Shown here piece by piece: positions 17,029 through 25,282 of a DNA stretch of 64,000 nucleotides. Under the pieces are notes generated by a model. The model searched no databases, was not told the DNA's origin, and worked only from the letters and a program-made list of their open reading frames with translations. A program made the position numbers and the translations under genes. The DNA is from Chryseobacterium aquifrigidense (GTDB lineage Bacteria > Bacteroidota > Bacteroidia > Flavobacteriales > Weeksellaceae): positions 959,806 to 1,023,805 of the forward strand of contig NZ_VFPD01000001.1 of the NCBI RefSeq assembly GCF_006716485.1, read 5' to 3'. Each line of letters begins with the position of its first letter. Within the stretch, counting starts at the first letter, position 1.

Positions 17029-17036
17029 CAAAATTA
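17029..17036 (-). promoter_or_regulatory. -7 promoter box of yciH
   Basis: TAATTTTG followed by C on the minus strand. Its G is 5 nt before the ATG, placing transcription start at or next to the start codon. Confidence 0.7.
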
Positions 17037-17089
17037 AAAAGATTTACGGATTAATGAACGGAAATAATCAACGAAATTTCAATTTTTCT

Positions 17090-17124
17090 AACCTTGTCAA
17101 GGTTTAAAACTTTAACAGTGTTTA
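17090..17124. repeat. Decayed AAGGTTT-type palindrome
   Basis: The left arm AACCTTGTCAAGGTTT is intact; the right arm AAAACTTTAACAGTGTT has several changes, two of which leave G-T pairs. It matches the layout of the perfect palindrome at 18148-18180. Confidence 0.5.
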
Positions 17125-17186
17125 TTTCGATTCTGTATAAGTTTTTATATTTTTAACCGTTTGATAAGATATCTTAAAAAACTAAT

Positions 17187-18116
17187 ATGAAAACCAGATA
17201 CATTTTTACATGTCTTCTTTTAGCTTCCGGAATTGCAAAAGCACAGACAAATTTCTCCACCGATCCACTGAGTGCAGTTTTTGAAACTAAAGATACAGAC
17301 CGGTTCTGGAAAGCATTTGATAAAATGGGTGCCTCAAAAGAAAACCCTTTTACAGATTATATCAACAACGGATCTCAAGGCGTAAAAGGTTTTATGGAAT
17401 ACAGGATCATTAATGCTGATTCATTGTATACCATGGTCAAAAAGAGAAAAGAGGACTATCTGAAAAGCCGTCATGTTCTGGCAGGGATCAATCAAAAAGG
17501 AAGAAGGATCAGAGCTGTTTACAGTGCATTAAAATACTGGTATCCGCAAGCAAAATTTCCACCTATATATTTTGTATATGGAAGATTTAATACTGGAGGA
17601 ACATTTTCTAAAGACGGAATTATGATCGGCACTGAAACTCTTCAGAATCTGGATGGCATTGCAGGACTTGTTTCACATGAGACGATTCACTTTCAACAGG
17701 ATATCAAAGGAACTGATAACCTTTTAAAATACACATTAAGTGAAGGGAGTGCTGATTTTCTCAGTGAGCTGGTATCAGGAGAAACCAATAACAGTCCGTT
17801 TTATAAATATGGAGAAGCCAATGCTGATAAATTGTACAAAGAATTTGTAACTGTCCTTAAGAAGAATGATCCTACAGATTGGCTTTATGGAACCAGTAAA
17901 AAAGATGATCGTCCTAATGATCTTGGGTATTGGATGGGATATAAAATTTCTGAGGCTTATTTCTTGAAACAATCAGACAAGCATAAGGCTATCCATAATA
18001 TTTTAAATATCCAGAATCCTCTTCTGTTTCTGAAAGACAGTGGTTTTCTGGATCGGTATATCAGAGAATATGTGAAGCAAAATAATAGCAGTTTTGAAGA
18101 TTTTTTTAAAGAATAA
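17187..18116 (+). CDS. Secreted predicted zinc metallopeptidase (DUF2268-like)
   Basis: 309 residues with a signal peptide ending IAKAQ. The middle holds a gluzincin-type site, SHETIHFQQ, that is HExxH, followed about 25 residues later by EGSADFLSE, where the Glu would be the third zinc ligand. This arrangement matches DUF2268-type predicted Zn-dependent proteases. It is probably periplasmic or secreted. The gene stands alone between two AAGGTTT-type palindromes. No clear consensus promoter is visible; TATATTTT lies at a suitable distance. Substrate unknown. Confidence 0.78.
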   Translation: MKTRYIFTCLLLASGIAKAQTNFSTDPLSAVFETKDTDRFWKAFDKMGASKENPFTDYINNGSQGVKGFMEYRIINADSLYTMVKKRKEDYLKSRHVLAGINQKGRRIRAVYSALKYWYPQAKFPPIYFVYGRFNTGGTFSKDGIMIGTETLQNLDGIAGLVSHETIHFQQDIKGTDNLLKYTLSEGSADFLSELVSGETNNSPFYKYGEANADKLYKEFVTVLKKNDPTDWLYGTSKKDDRPNDLGYWMGYKISEAYFLKQSDKHKAIHNILNIQNPLLFLKDSGFLDRYIREYVKQNNSSFEDFFKE

Positions 18117-18147
18117 TACTGGCAATTTAATAGATCATCATTACCCG

Positions 18148-18180
18148 AACCGTGTCAAGGTTTTAAACCTTGACACGGTT
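18148..18180. repeat. Perfect AAGGTTT-type palindrome
   Basis: AACCGTGTCAAGG is paired with CCTTGACACGGTT around TTTTAAA, giving a stem of up to 15-16 bp. No T-run follows, so it is not a classical terminator. It resembles the elements at 17090 and 53667. Confidence 0.75.
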
Positions 18181-18261
18181 AAAATTTCAAAAGTAATTGA
18201 CTAATCATCAGCAGTTCATAAAATTCAAGACCTCAAATTCTTCTATTCATAGGAAATTAGG

Positions 18262-18269
18262 TAAATTTG
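18262..18269 (+). promoter_or_regulatory. -7 promoter box of gpmI
   Basis: TAAATTTG, a full match, 21 nt before the ATG at 18290. Confidence 0.75.
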
Positions 18270-18289
18270 TCTAACAAAAGTTTTACAAA

Positions 18290-19831
18290 ATGTCGAAAAA
18301 AGCAATACTGGCCATTCTTGACGGATGGGGATTGGGAACAAACCCTAACGTTTCTGCTATAGATAAAGCAAATACACCATTCATAGACAGCTGTTACCAA
18401 AAATTTCCCCATACTACGCTTGAAGCAAGTGGGTTGGCTGTAGGTTTACCAGCAGGCCAGATGGGAAATTCTGAAGTAGGACACATGAACCTGGGAGCCG
18501 GGAGAGTAGTATACCAAAACCTGGTAAAGCTGAACATGGCTGTTGAAAATGGAACATTGGGTCAGGAGAAAGTGATTCAGGATGCCTTTGAATACGCAAA
18601 AAAAGAAAATAAAAAAGTACACTTTATCGGACTGGTTTCCAATGGAGGGGTGCATTCACATATCAATCACCTGAAAGGATTATTAACTGCCGCAAAACAA
18701 TTCGGATTGAATGAGAATGTATTTGTGCACGCATTTACTGATGGTAGAGATTGTGATCCGCACTCAGGATTAGGCTTTATCGATGAACTTCAGAAGCATA
18801 TGGAAGCAACTACCGGAAAGCTGGCAACAGTGGTAGGAAGATATTATGCCATGGACAGAGATAAAAGATGGGAACGTGTAAAATTAGCGTACGGTGCCCT
18901 TGTAGAAGGAATAGGAGAACAGACAACGGATGCTCTGGCAACCATTAAGATGTATTATGATAATAATGTTACCGATGAATTCCTGAAACCAATCATTTTG
19001 ATGAATACAACCGCTACAGGAAATGTAGTGCCGGTAGCAAGAATCATTGAAGATGATGTGGTAATCTGTTTTAATTTCCGTACAGACAGAGGAAGAGAAA
19101 TCACCGAAGTTCTTTCCCAAAAGGATTTCCCGGAATTTGGAATGAAAAAACTGAACCTGTATTATATTACATTAACGAATTATGATAAAACATTCCAGAA
19201 TGTACAGGTAGTTTTTGATGAAAATGTTCTGACAGAAACTATGGGTGAAATTCTTGAAAAAAACGGAAAATCCCAGATAAGAATTGCAGAAACAGAGAAA
19301 TATCCACACGTTACTTTCTTCTTTTCAGGAGGAAGAGAAGAAGAGTTTAAAGGAGAAAGAAGACTGCTTTGTCCAAGCCCGAAAGATGTTCCTACTTACG
19401 ATCTGAAGCCGGAAATGTCAGCATATGATATCACCAATGCAATCGTACCGGAGCTGGAGCAGGGAACGGCTGACTTTGTTTGTCTGAATTTCGCCAATAC
19501 AGATATGGTGGGCCACACAGGCGTTTTTGAAGCTGCTGTAAAAGCCGCTGAGGTTGTGGACCATTGTATTGAAAAAGTAGCAACAGCTGCTTATGAAAAC
19601 GGATATGCTGTTTTCATCCTTGCCGATCACGGAAACTCAGATGTAATGATCAATCCGGACGGAACTCCCAATACTCAGCACTCTACAAACCTGGTTCCTT
19701 TTATCGTAATGGATAAAGACCGTATATGGAATCTGAAGCCAGGAAAACTGGGTGATGTAGCGCCTACTATCCTTGATGTAATGGGCGTTGAAATACCAGA
19801 AGCAATGACCGGAGAAGTTTTAGTTAGTTAA
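18290..19831 (+). CDS. gpmI: 2,3-bisphosphoglycerate-independent phosphoglycerate mutase
   Basis: It interconverts 3- and 2-phosphoglycerate in glycolysis and gluconeogenesis, with two manganese ions. The 513 residues have the normal family length. The N-terminal metal site is in LAILDGWGLG, and the phosphorylated serine is S61 in QMGNSEVGHMNLG. The segment AFTDGRDCDP and the C-terminal metal-binding motifs CLNFANTDMVGHTG and ILADHGNSDVMI are all intact. It has its own promoter and terminator and is a single-gene unit. No odd features. Confidence 0.97.
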   Translation: MSKKAILAILDGWGLGTNPNVSAIDKANTPFIDSCYQKFPHTTLEASGLAVGLPAGQMGNSEVGHMNLGAGRVVYQNLVKLNMAVENGTLGQEKVIQDAFEYAKKENKKVHFIGLVSNGGVHSHINHLKGLLTAAKQFGLNENVFVHAFTDGRDCDPHSGLGFIDELQKHMEATTGKLATVVGRYYAMDRDKRWERVKLAYGALVEGIGEQTTDALATIKMYYDNNVTDEFLKPIILMNTTATGNVVPVARIIEDDVVICFNFRTDRGREITEVLSQKDFPEFGMKKLNLYYITLTNYDKTFQNVQVVFDENVLTETMGEILEKNGKSQIRIAETEKYPHVTFFFSGGREEEFKGERRLLCPSPKDVPTYDLKPEMSAYDITNAIVPELEQGTADFVCLNFANTDMVGHTGVFEAAVKAAEVVDHCIEKVATAAYENGYAVFILADHGNSDVMINPDGTPNTQHSTNLVPFIVMDKDRIWNLKPGKLGDVAPTILDVMGVEIPEAMTGEVLVS

Positions 19832-19850
19832 AATTCAACAATATTGTTAA

Positions 19851-19888
19851 AAAAATGCCGTTATGCTTTAGCAGCGGCATTTTTTTTA
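19851..19888 (+). terminator. Terminator of gpmI
   Basis: ATGCCG and CGGCAT arms with an inner TGCT/AGCA pairing, followed by eight T. Confidence 0.85.
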
Positions 19889-19901
19889 TGATTTATGTCA
19901 G

Positions 19902-19926
19902 ATAAAGTATGACTTGCATACTTTAT
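19902..19926. promoter_or_regulatory. Candidate operator of the desaturase gene
   Basis: A perfect 10-bp inverted repeat, ATAAAGTATG - ACTTG - CATACTTTAT, ends 25 bases before the -7 box at 19952, i.e. next to where the -33 element should be. It is not followed by a T-run. A repressor site is inferred. Confidence 0.5.
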
Positions 19927-19951
19927 TATGCGCTAAATAATAAATAAATTA

Positions 19952-19959
19952 TATCTTTG
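19952..19959 (+). promoter_or_regulatory. -7 promoter box of the desaturase gene
   Basis: TATCTTTG, a full match, 23 nt before the ATG at 19982. Confidence 0.75.
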
Positions 19960-19981
19960 TAAATTAAAACTGAATAGTAAA

Positions 19982-20959
19982 ATGTATCAAAAGCTTGTTA
20001 GGAAAGAAGTAATGGGATTATTGGAAAAGGAAGTAGGTTCTTTTCTTGATAAATTTTTAACGCCAATTGAAAAAATATGGCAGCCTTCCGATTATTTACC
20101 AGATCCTTCAAGCGAAGAATTTAAACACGACCTGGAAGAAATCCAAACTTTTGCCCGTGAAATGCCTTACGATCTTTTTGTAACATTGATTGGGGACTGT
20201 ATTACAGAAGAAGCTCTTCCTTCCTATGAGTCTTGGTTAATGGGAGTTGATGGCATCAATCAGGAAGAAAAATTAGGCTGGGCCAATTGGGTAAGAGCTT
20301 GGACTGCTGAAGAAAACAGACACGGAGATTTGTTAAACAAATATCTTTATCTGTGCGGAAGAGTAAACATGAGAGAAGTGGAAATTACCACTCAATACCT
20401 GATTAATGATGGCTTCGATTTAGGAACCAGCATGGATCCATACAGAAACTTTATTTACACAAGCTTCCAGGAAACCGCTACCAATATCTCTCACAGAAGA
20501 GTTGGTACATTGGCTAAACAATCAGGAAACGGAAAACTGGCAAAAATGTGTGGTGTAATTGCTGCAGATGAAGCAAGACACGCTAAAGCATACAAACATT
20601 TCGTAGCAAAAATCCTTGAGGTAGATCCTTCAGAAATGATTCTTGCATTCGAAGATATGATGCGTAAGAAAATTGTAATGCCTGCTCACTTAATGAGACA
20701 GTCCGGACAGAAAGCCGGTGAACTTTGGGGACATTTCTCAGATGCTGCGCAAAGATGTATGGTCTACACAGGTCAGGATTATATCAATATCATGAAAGAC
20801 CTTTTAGATGAATGGAAAATTGAGCACGTAAAAGGACTTACAGAGAAAGCAGAAAAAGCTCAGGAATACCTGATGAAGCTTCCTGCAAGACTACAGAAGA
20901 TTACAGACAGAGTGTCTACTCCTGATCTTCAGTTCCAGTTTAGCTGGGTAAAAAGCTAA
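19982..20959 (+). CDS. Acyl-ACP desaturase (soluble di-iron type)
   Basis: It introduces a double bond into acyl chains bound to acyl carrier protein, adjusting membrane fluidity. The 325 residues match the plant-type stearoyl-ACP desaturase family (FA_desaturase_2). The two di-iron motifs are EENRHG (in WTAEENRHGDLL) and DEARH (in VIAADEARHAKAY). A further ligand Glu is in TSFQETATNISHRR. The protein has no membrane segments, as expected. The gene is monocistronic, with a consensus promoter preceded by a perfect inverted repeat that may be an operator, and with its own terminator. Confidence 0.93.
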   Translation: MYQKLVRKEVMGLLEKEVGSFLDKFLTPIEKIWQPSDYLPDPSSEEFKHDLEEIQTFAREMPYDLFVTLIGDCITEEALPSYESWLMGVDGINQEEKLGWANWVRAWTAEENRHGDLLNKYLYLCGRVNMREVEITTQYLINDGFDLGTSMDPYRNFIYTSFQETATNISHRRVGTLAKQSGNGKLAKMCGVIAADEARHAKAYKHFVAKILEVDPSEMILAFEDMMRKKIVMPAHLMRQSGQKAGELWGHFSDAAQRCMVYTGQDYINIMKDLLDEWKIEHVKGLTEKAEKAQEYLMKLPARLQKITDRVSTPDLQFQFSWVKS

Positions 20960-20984
20960 TAAGATCTTAAAATATAAAAGTATT

Positions 20985-21013
20985 GAGTGCCTTTCTTTTG
21001 GGCACTCTTTTTA
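20985..21013 (+). terminator. Terminator of the desaturase gene
   Basis: GAGTGCC and GGCACTC arms followed by TTTTT. Confidence 0.85.
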
Positions 21014-21018
21014 TTTCT

Positions 21019-21026
21019 TATCTTTG
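21019..21026 (+). promoter_or_regulatory. -7 promoter box of the HAD gene at 21047
   Basis: TATCTTTG followed by C, 21 nt before the ATG at 21047, just after the previous terminator. Confidence 0.75.
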
Positions 21027-21046
21027 CAAAGCTAAAAAAAAACAAA

Positions 21047-21478
21047 ATGTTAAATAATAAAAAGATTGCTGTTGACTTTGACGGGACTATTGTTGATGAT
21101 GCTTACCCGGCCATTGGAAAACCGAAAACTTTTGCATTCGAAACTTTAAAAAGACTTCAATCTGAAGGTTTCAGATTGATACTTTGGACGTACAGACACG
21201 GAAAAACATTAGATGAAGCTGTAGAATTCTGTAAAAAAAACGGAATAGAATTTTATTCCGTGAACTCAAGCTTTGAAGGAGAAGTTTTTGACCCCGAAAA
21301 TCAGTCCAGAAAATTAGATGCAGACTGGTTTATTGACGACAGGAATTTAGGAGGATTTCCAGGATGGGGTGAGATCTACAATATTATTCAGGAAAGAATA
21401 GAATTCCGTGTAGAAGGAAAAGAAGTTCTTGCCTATTCAAAACTTAAAAAAGAAAAGAAAAAAGGACTTTTCTGGTAG
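21047..21478 (+). CDS. Small HAD-superfamily hydrolase (BT0820-like)
   Basis: 143 residues from ATG 21047 (MLNNKKIAVDFDGT). A reading from 20987 would cover the preceding terminator and promoter and is rejected. The HAD nucleophile motif is AVDFDGTIVDD, the motif II region is RLILWTYRHGKT, and the acidic motif IV is DWFIDDRNLGG. There is no cap domain. Such small HAD proteins are common in Bacteroidota and are predicted phosphatases or nucleotidases with undefined substrates. A short Lys-rich tail (KLKKEKKK) ends the protein. Confidence 0.85.
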   Translation: MLNNKKIAVDFDGTIVDDAYPAIGKPKTFAFETLKRLQSEGFRLILWTYRHGKTLDEAVEFCKKNGIEFYSVNSSFEGEVFDPENQSRKLDADWFIDDRNLGGFPGWGEIYNIIQERIEFRVEGKEVLAYSKLKKEKKKGLFW

Positions 21479-21484
21479 GATAGA

Positions 21485-21630
21485 ACGGGAAGCCGGATAT
21501 TAGAAATTAGTTTTTAATGTCAAATCAAAGCTTCTGTTTTTTGATCAGAGAAAGTTTATAGATTGTTATAATATAGAAATACACATCACGCTGTAATCTA
21601 GCTTCTAACATCTGATATCTAATATCTATA
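21485..21630. repeat. Intergenic element with TTAGA-type quasi-periodic arms
   Basis: The left part carries GGATATTAGAAATTAG; the right part (21593-21630) is built from words such as CTTCTAACATCTGATATC. The arms are complementary at roughly three quarters of positions. It lies between the HAD gene and map. Confidence 0.5.
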
Positions 21631-21635
21631 CAACA

Positions 21636-22445
21636 ATGATTCAATTAAAAACGATAGACGAATTACGTCTGATGAAGGAGAGCGCCCGACTGGTTTCTAA
21701 AACATTGGGAATGTTGGCAAAAGAAATTAAACCGGGAATTACTACCTTATATTTAGATAAACTGGCTCATGATTTTATTAAAGATCATGGTGCCGAACCC
21801 GCATTCTTAGGATACGGAGGATTTCCAAATTCCCTTTGTATCTCTCCGAATGAGCAGGTAGTTCATGGTTTCCCAAACAATGATATAGTGAAAGAAGGAG
21901 ATGTTCTTTCTGTAGACTGTGGAGTTATTCTGAACGGTTTTGTAGGAGATCATGCCTATACTTTTGAAATCGGGGAAGTGAAGCCTGAGGTTAAAAAATT
22001 ATTGCAGGTTACCAAAGAATCTTTATACAAAGGAATTGAGCAGGTTGTCAGAGGAAAAAGGATAGGAGATATCTCCCATGCTATCCAGGCACATTGTGAA
22101 AAAGAAGGGTATGGAGTGGTAAGAGAACTTGTAGGCCATGGATTAGGTAGAAAAATGCACGAAGATCCACAGGTTCCGAACTATGGAAGACAGGGGAGCG
22201 GAAAAGTTATTAAAGACGGTTTGGCAATTGCTATCGAGCCGATGGTTAATATGGGAACTGAAAAAGTGAAGTTTCATAACGATGGCTGGACAGTAACTAC
22301 TTTAGACAATATGCCTTCTGCTCACTTCGAACATGACGTAGCAGTAATCAATGGTAAGCCGGTATTGCTTTCAACATTTGATTATGTATACGAAGCTTTA
22401 GGGATTGTAAGTGATGAAGAAAAGCAGTTCCAACTGGATTTTTAA
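21636..22445 (+). CDS. map: Methionine aminopeptidase, type I
   Basis: It removes the initiator methionine from nascent proteins. The 269 residues have the type I length. The metal ligands are visible in order: Asp in LSVDCGVIL, Asp in FVGDHAYTF, His in LVGHGLGRKMHEDP, Glu in IEPMVNMG and Glu in FEHDVAV. The substrate His is in QVVHGFPN. No N-terminal zinc finger is present. The stop overlaps the ATG of the following methyltransferase gene (TAATG), so the two are translationally coupled. Confidence 0.96.
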   Translation: MIQLKTIDELRLMKESARLVSKTLGMLAKEIKPGITTLYLDKLAHDFIKDHGAEPAFLGYGGFPNSLCISPNEQVVHGFPNNDIVKEGDVLSVDCGVILNGFVGDHAYTFEIGEVKPEVKKLLQVTKESLYKGIEQVVRGKRIGDISHAIQAHCEKEGYGVVRELVGHGLGRKMHEDPQVPNYGRQGSGKVIKDGLAIAIEPMVNMGTEKVKFHNDGWTVTTLDNMPSAHFEHDVAVINGKPVLLSTFDYVYEALGIVSDEEKQFQLDF

Positions 22446-23212
22446 TGAAAAAGGTAACCAAGCTTTTACTGAATAAAATTCCACGCCCTATGCTTATTAA
22501 AATGAGCATCTGGGCAAGACCGCTTATTTATCAGTTTTTCAAAGGAGATCAGTTCTTTGACCCTATTGATGGAAGATCTTACAGAAAATTTCTTCCGTAC
22601 GGATACGGAAAACAAAGGGAAAATGCACTTTCTCCGGGAACGTTAAGTTTGGAAAGACACCGTCAGATGTGGCTGTATCTTCAGAACGAAACTGATTTTT
22701 TCATTAAGAATTATAAAGTTCTGCATATTGCTCCCGAACAGGAATTTTTAAGGAAATTCAAGAGAATGAGCAACCTGAACTATATCTCGGCAGACCTGTA
22801 TTCTCCTATTGTAGACGTAAAGGCTGATATTCTGGATTTACCGTTCGAAAATGACAGTTTTGATATCATTTTCTGTAACCACGTTCTGGAACATATTGAA
22901 GATGATGCAAAAGCTATGAGCGAGCTGTACAGAGTAATGAAGCCCGGCGGATGGGGAATTCTTCAGGTTCCGATGAAAAATTCATTGGAGAAAACCTACG
23001 AAGATTTCACGATTAAAGATCCCAAAGAACGTCAGAAACATTTCGGACAATATGATCACGTTCGTTGGTATGGAATGGATTATTTCGACCGTCTAAAAAA
23101 AGCAGGTTTCGAAGTAGAGTCCAATTTCTATTCACAGACATTCTCTGAAGAAGAAATAAAAAAATTCGGGTTAAGACACAATGAAATCTTGCCTGTAGTT
23201 TATAAAAAATAA
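22445..23212 (+). CDS. SAM-dependent methyltransferase (class I)
   Basis: 255 residues. The SAM-binding region is unusual: motif I reads VLHIAPEQEFLRKF instead of a glycine-rich loop. It is followed by a clear methyltransferase-11 core, DILDLPFENDSFDIIFCNHV with LEHIEDD, and the post-motif segment MKPGGWGILQVP. The C-terminus has GMDYFDRLKKAGFEV. The substrate is unknown. It overlaps map by 1 base, so the two are coexpressed. The same arrangement is frequent in flavobacteria, as far as I recall. Confidence 0.87.
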   Translation: MKKVTKLLLNKIPRPMLIKMSIWARPLIYQFFKGDQFFDPIDGRSYRKFLPYGYGKQRENALSPGTLSLERHRQMWLYLQNETDFFIKNYKVLHIAPEQEFLRKFKRMSNLNYISADLYSPIVDVKADILDLPFENDSFDIIFCNHVLEHIEDDAKAMSELYRVMKPGGWGILQVPMKNSLEKTYEDFTIKDPKERQKHFGQYDHVRWYGMDYFDRLKKAGFEVESNFYSQTFSEEEIKKFGLRHNEILPVVYKK

Positions 23213-23215
23213 AAT

Positions 23216-23253
23216 AAAAAACCGTTTTCAGTTATTGAAGACGGTTTTTTTAT
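23216..23253. terminator. Bidirectional terminator
   Basis: AACCGT-TTCA and TGAA-ACGGTT arms with A-run and T-run flanks, between the methyltransferase gene and the convergent T9SS-protein gene. Confidence 0.8.
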
Positions 23254-23260
23254 TTCTCTA

Positions 23261-23971
23261 TTACTCTTTTGTAAAAGGATATGCTTTATAATTTTCCAAA
23301 ACTAAAATATATTGCCCTTTTTGCAAACGACTTGTATCAATTGATATTTTAGTGTCATTTGTTGTGGTTTCAAATACCAGTTTCCCTGATAGATCATAGA
23401 TCTTAAGCGGAAGTTTTCTCTCAATATTTTCAAGATGCAAAACCTCTTTTACAGGATTTGGATACGCTTTAAAAGTTTTTGTCGCTGTTTCAGTTTCTTT
23501 AGTACTTAGCTGTGCACTGTTGTTATAATATATCTTATTTCCTGAAGGATCAGTGATCATAAGCGTTTTAACATTACCGTTGGTTGTGATCTGATAACTG
23601 TATATAGATCCGTAAGCACCTAAAACATACGCATCACAGTTTTTCTGATCGTAGGCACGAACAGGTCCTGCATTTCCTCCATTATAAAATAAAAGAGTAC
23701 AAGAGCTTGCTGTTTTGATGAGATTATTACCTCCCGATACAACCCCGAAACTCATCATAGAGGTGTTATAATATCTGGAGTTAATGACATAGCTTGTTCC
23801 TCCCGCAGAATTAAAGGTCGTAGCAGGAACTCCATTATCTATTAAAGGCGTGTTGGTTGTCTGGCCGCTGTTGGTCACCATCTTGGAAATATACCAATTA
23901 TTGGAAAGCAGTTCAGAAGTTTGCTGGGCAGTCAGTAAACTACCTGCTAAAAGGAATAGTAATTTCTTCAT
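23261..23971 (-). CDS. Secreted protein with T9SS type A sorting domain
   Basis: 236 residues with a signal peptide ending LLTAQ. The body (~17-155) looks like a lipocalin/META-like beta fold with NNWYISKMVTNSGQ near the start and two cysteines (CTLLFY, NCDAYVLGAYG). The last ~75 residues, from FKAYPNPVKEVLHLENI to the end, form a T9SS C-terminal sorting domain with YDLSGKLV and LQKGQYILVL. The function of the body is unknown. It is monocistronic and convergent with the map-methyltransferase unit. Confidence 0.83.
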   Translation of the reverse strand: MKKLLFLLAGSLLTAQQTSELLSNNWYISKMVTNSGQTTNTPLIDNGVPATTFNSAGGTSYVINSRYYNTSMMSFGVVSGGNNLIKTASSCTLLFYNGGNAGPVRAYDQKNCDAYVLGAYGSIYSYQITTNGNVKTLMITDPSGNKIYYNNSAQLSTKETETATKTFKAYPNPVKEVLHLENIERKLPLKIYDLSGKLVFETTTNDTKISIDTSRLQKGQYILVLENYKAYPFTKE

Positions 23972-24056
23972 AAGTTAAAAGTTTCCGGTAAAGATATAAA
24001 AAGAATTCATTCCTACCGGTCAGTTGATCAGGATAATAAAGATCAAAATTCAGAAC

Positions 24057-24090
24057 AAAAAACCGCCTTCATTACGAAGACGGTTTCATT
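24057..24090 (-). terminator. Terminator of the SMR exporter gene
   Basis: CCGTCTTC and GAAGGCGG arms on the minus strand, followed by TTTTTTG, just past the stop at 24119. Confidence 0.8.
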
Positions 24091-24118
24091 TTTAAATATA
24101 GATAGAAGTTTATGTCTC

Positions 24119-24451
24119 TTAGTGTGATGAAGACACGGCTTTCAGGCCTACTACAGAACCAATAAGTGTTACAATAAAGAAAACTCTCCAAAAGCTTACA
24201 GGATCTTTAAAGAAGATAATTCCCATTAAAGCAGTTCCTACCGCTCCAATTCCTGTCCATACGGCATAAGCAGTACCAATAGGTAAGGTTTGGGTCGCTT
24301 TAATTAATAAAACCATACTGATGGTCATGGTTATCAGGAAACCGGCATACCACAGGTACATCTCAGTCCCTGACGTTTCTTTTGCCTTTCCCAGACATGA
24401 TGCGAAGGCAACTTCAAATAATCCCGCAATAACTAATAGTAACCAATTCAT
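24119..24451 (-). CDS. gdx: SMR-family guanidinium exporter (SugE/Gdx type)
   Basis: 110 residues with four membrane helices, which works as an antiparallel dimer coupled to protons. The essential Glu is E13 in AGLFEVAFA. The stretch LPIGTAYAVWTGIGAVGTA is almost identical to E. coli SugE/Gdx, whose physiological substrate is guanidinium; this favours Gdx over the multidrug EmrE branch. The gene lies 3' of a Crp/Fnr regulator on the same strand, separated by a repeat region. No guanidine riboswitch is recognisable in the ~20-nt leader implied by the GAACTTTG box at 24472-24479. Confidence 0.85.
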   Translation of the reverse strand: MNWLLLVIAGLFEVAFASCLGKAKETSGTEMYLWYAGFLITMTISMVLLIKATQTLPIGTAYAVWTGIGAVGTALMGIIFFKDPVSFWRVFFIVTLIGSVVGLKAVSSSH

Positions 24452-24540
24452 TTTTTTAAATTTTTCTACTGCAAAGTTCAGAATTTGACAGGAGAAAAAA
24501 TTTTACAATTGTTAAAAAATGAAATTGAGAATAGTTTTAA

Positions 24541-24595
24541 AGGAAGGAAGCTGGGAGCTGGAAGATGGAGGATTTGAATAGAAGGCTGCCTTCAT
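24541..24595 (+). repeat. G/A-skewed quasi-periodic tract
   Basis: Words of the type GGAAGCTGGGAGCTGGAAG are repeated in a noncoding stretch directly before copy 3 of the two-hairpin element. Confidence 0.45.
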
Positions 24596-24668
24596 ATCAA
24601 TAGGAGTGGACTTTAGTCCGCTTTCAATATAAACAATCATTCCTTTGGCTTTAGCCAAAACATAAGAT
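24596..24668 (+). repeat. Dispersed two-hairpin element, copy 3
   Basis: AGTGGACTTTAGTCCGCT forms the first hairpin, with base changes relative to copies 1 and 2 that keep pairing. TGGCTTTAGCCAAAAC is the second. It lies between the Crp/Fnr and SMR genes. Confidence 0.75.
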
Positions 24669-24707
24669 TTTTTAATCTTTCAATTCCTCAATTTTTAAAC
24701 TGAAAAT

Positions 24708-25271
24708 TTACTTTATCTCAGCTCTTATTCTACTTAAACTTACCTGCGTAATCCCAAGATACGACGCAATATACCCCAGCTGAACCCTTTTTAGCAGCTC
24801 AGGTTGATAAGCCATAATATCTTTATAACGTTCAAGAGAAGTTTTGAACTGTCTGGAAATAATCAGTTCTTCAGATTTTATCATTTCTGCTTCTGCCAGC
24901 TTTCGTCCCCAGTTGGCAATATGGATATCTTCATTAAACAGTTTTCTTAGATTTTCTGTTTCCATTCTGTACAGATCACAGTCTTCCAGTAATTCAATGC
25001 TTTCATAGCCGGGTTTGTCTTCCACATAACTTTTCATCGAGAGAATACATTGTCCCTCACTTCCGAACCAGAAAGTAATATCATTATCAGCCGTTGAAGA
25101 ATAGGCTCTTGCAATTCCTTTACGGATAAAATACAGATAAGGAATCACTTTGTCGGCTTCCATCAGACAGAAGCCTTTAGGATAGGAAATCTCCGTAATA
25201 TGTTCTTTTAAACTGTTTTTTGATGCCTCAGGAAGAAGGTAAACCTTATCAAGAATCTGGTCTATATTCAT
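24708..25271 (-). CDS. Crp/Fnr-family transcriptional regulator
   Basis: 187 residues. The N-terminal cyclic-nucleotide-binding-like barrel covers about residues 10-125 (PYLYFIRKGIARAYSS, GSEGQCILSMKSY). It lacks the R-S residues that bind cAMP in Crp and has no Fnr-type cysteine cluster, so the signal is unknown. The C-terminal helix-turn-helix is short: VQLGYIASYLGITQVSLSRI. A perfect -7 box overlaps a perfect inverted repeat upstream, which suggests autoregulation. The SMR exporter gene follows on the same strand and could be a target; that is inference. Confidence 0.88.
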   Translation of the reverse strand: MNIDQILDKVYLLPEASKNSLKEHITEISYPKGFCLMEADKVIPYLYFIRKGIARAYSSTADNDITFWFGSEGQCILSMKSYVEDKPGYESIELLEDCDLYRMETENLRKLFNEDIHIANWGRKLAEAEMIKSEELIISRQFKTSLERYKDIMAYQPELLKRVQLGYIASYLGITQVSLSRIRAEIK

Positions 25272-25282
25272 AAAGATGAATT

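Noticed and set aside
20987..21046. Earlier start for the small HAD protein
   Set aside because: The added segment covers the previous gene's terminator and this gene's promoter.
24452..24540. Guanidine riboswitch upstream of gdx
   Set aside because: The likely leader is only ~20 nt and no conserved riboswitch sequences such as ACGR-loop hairpins are visible.
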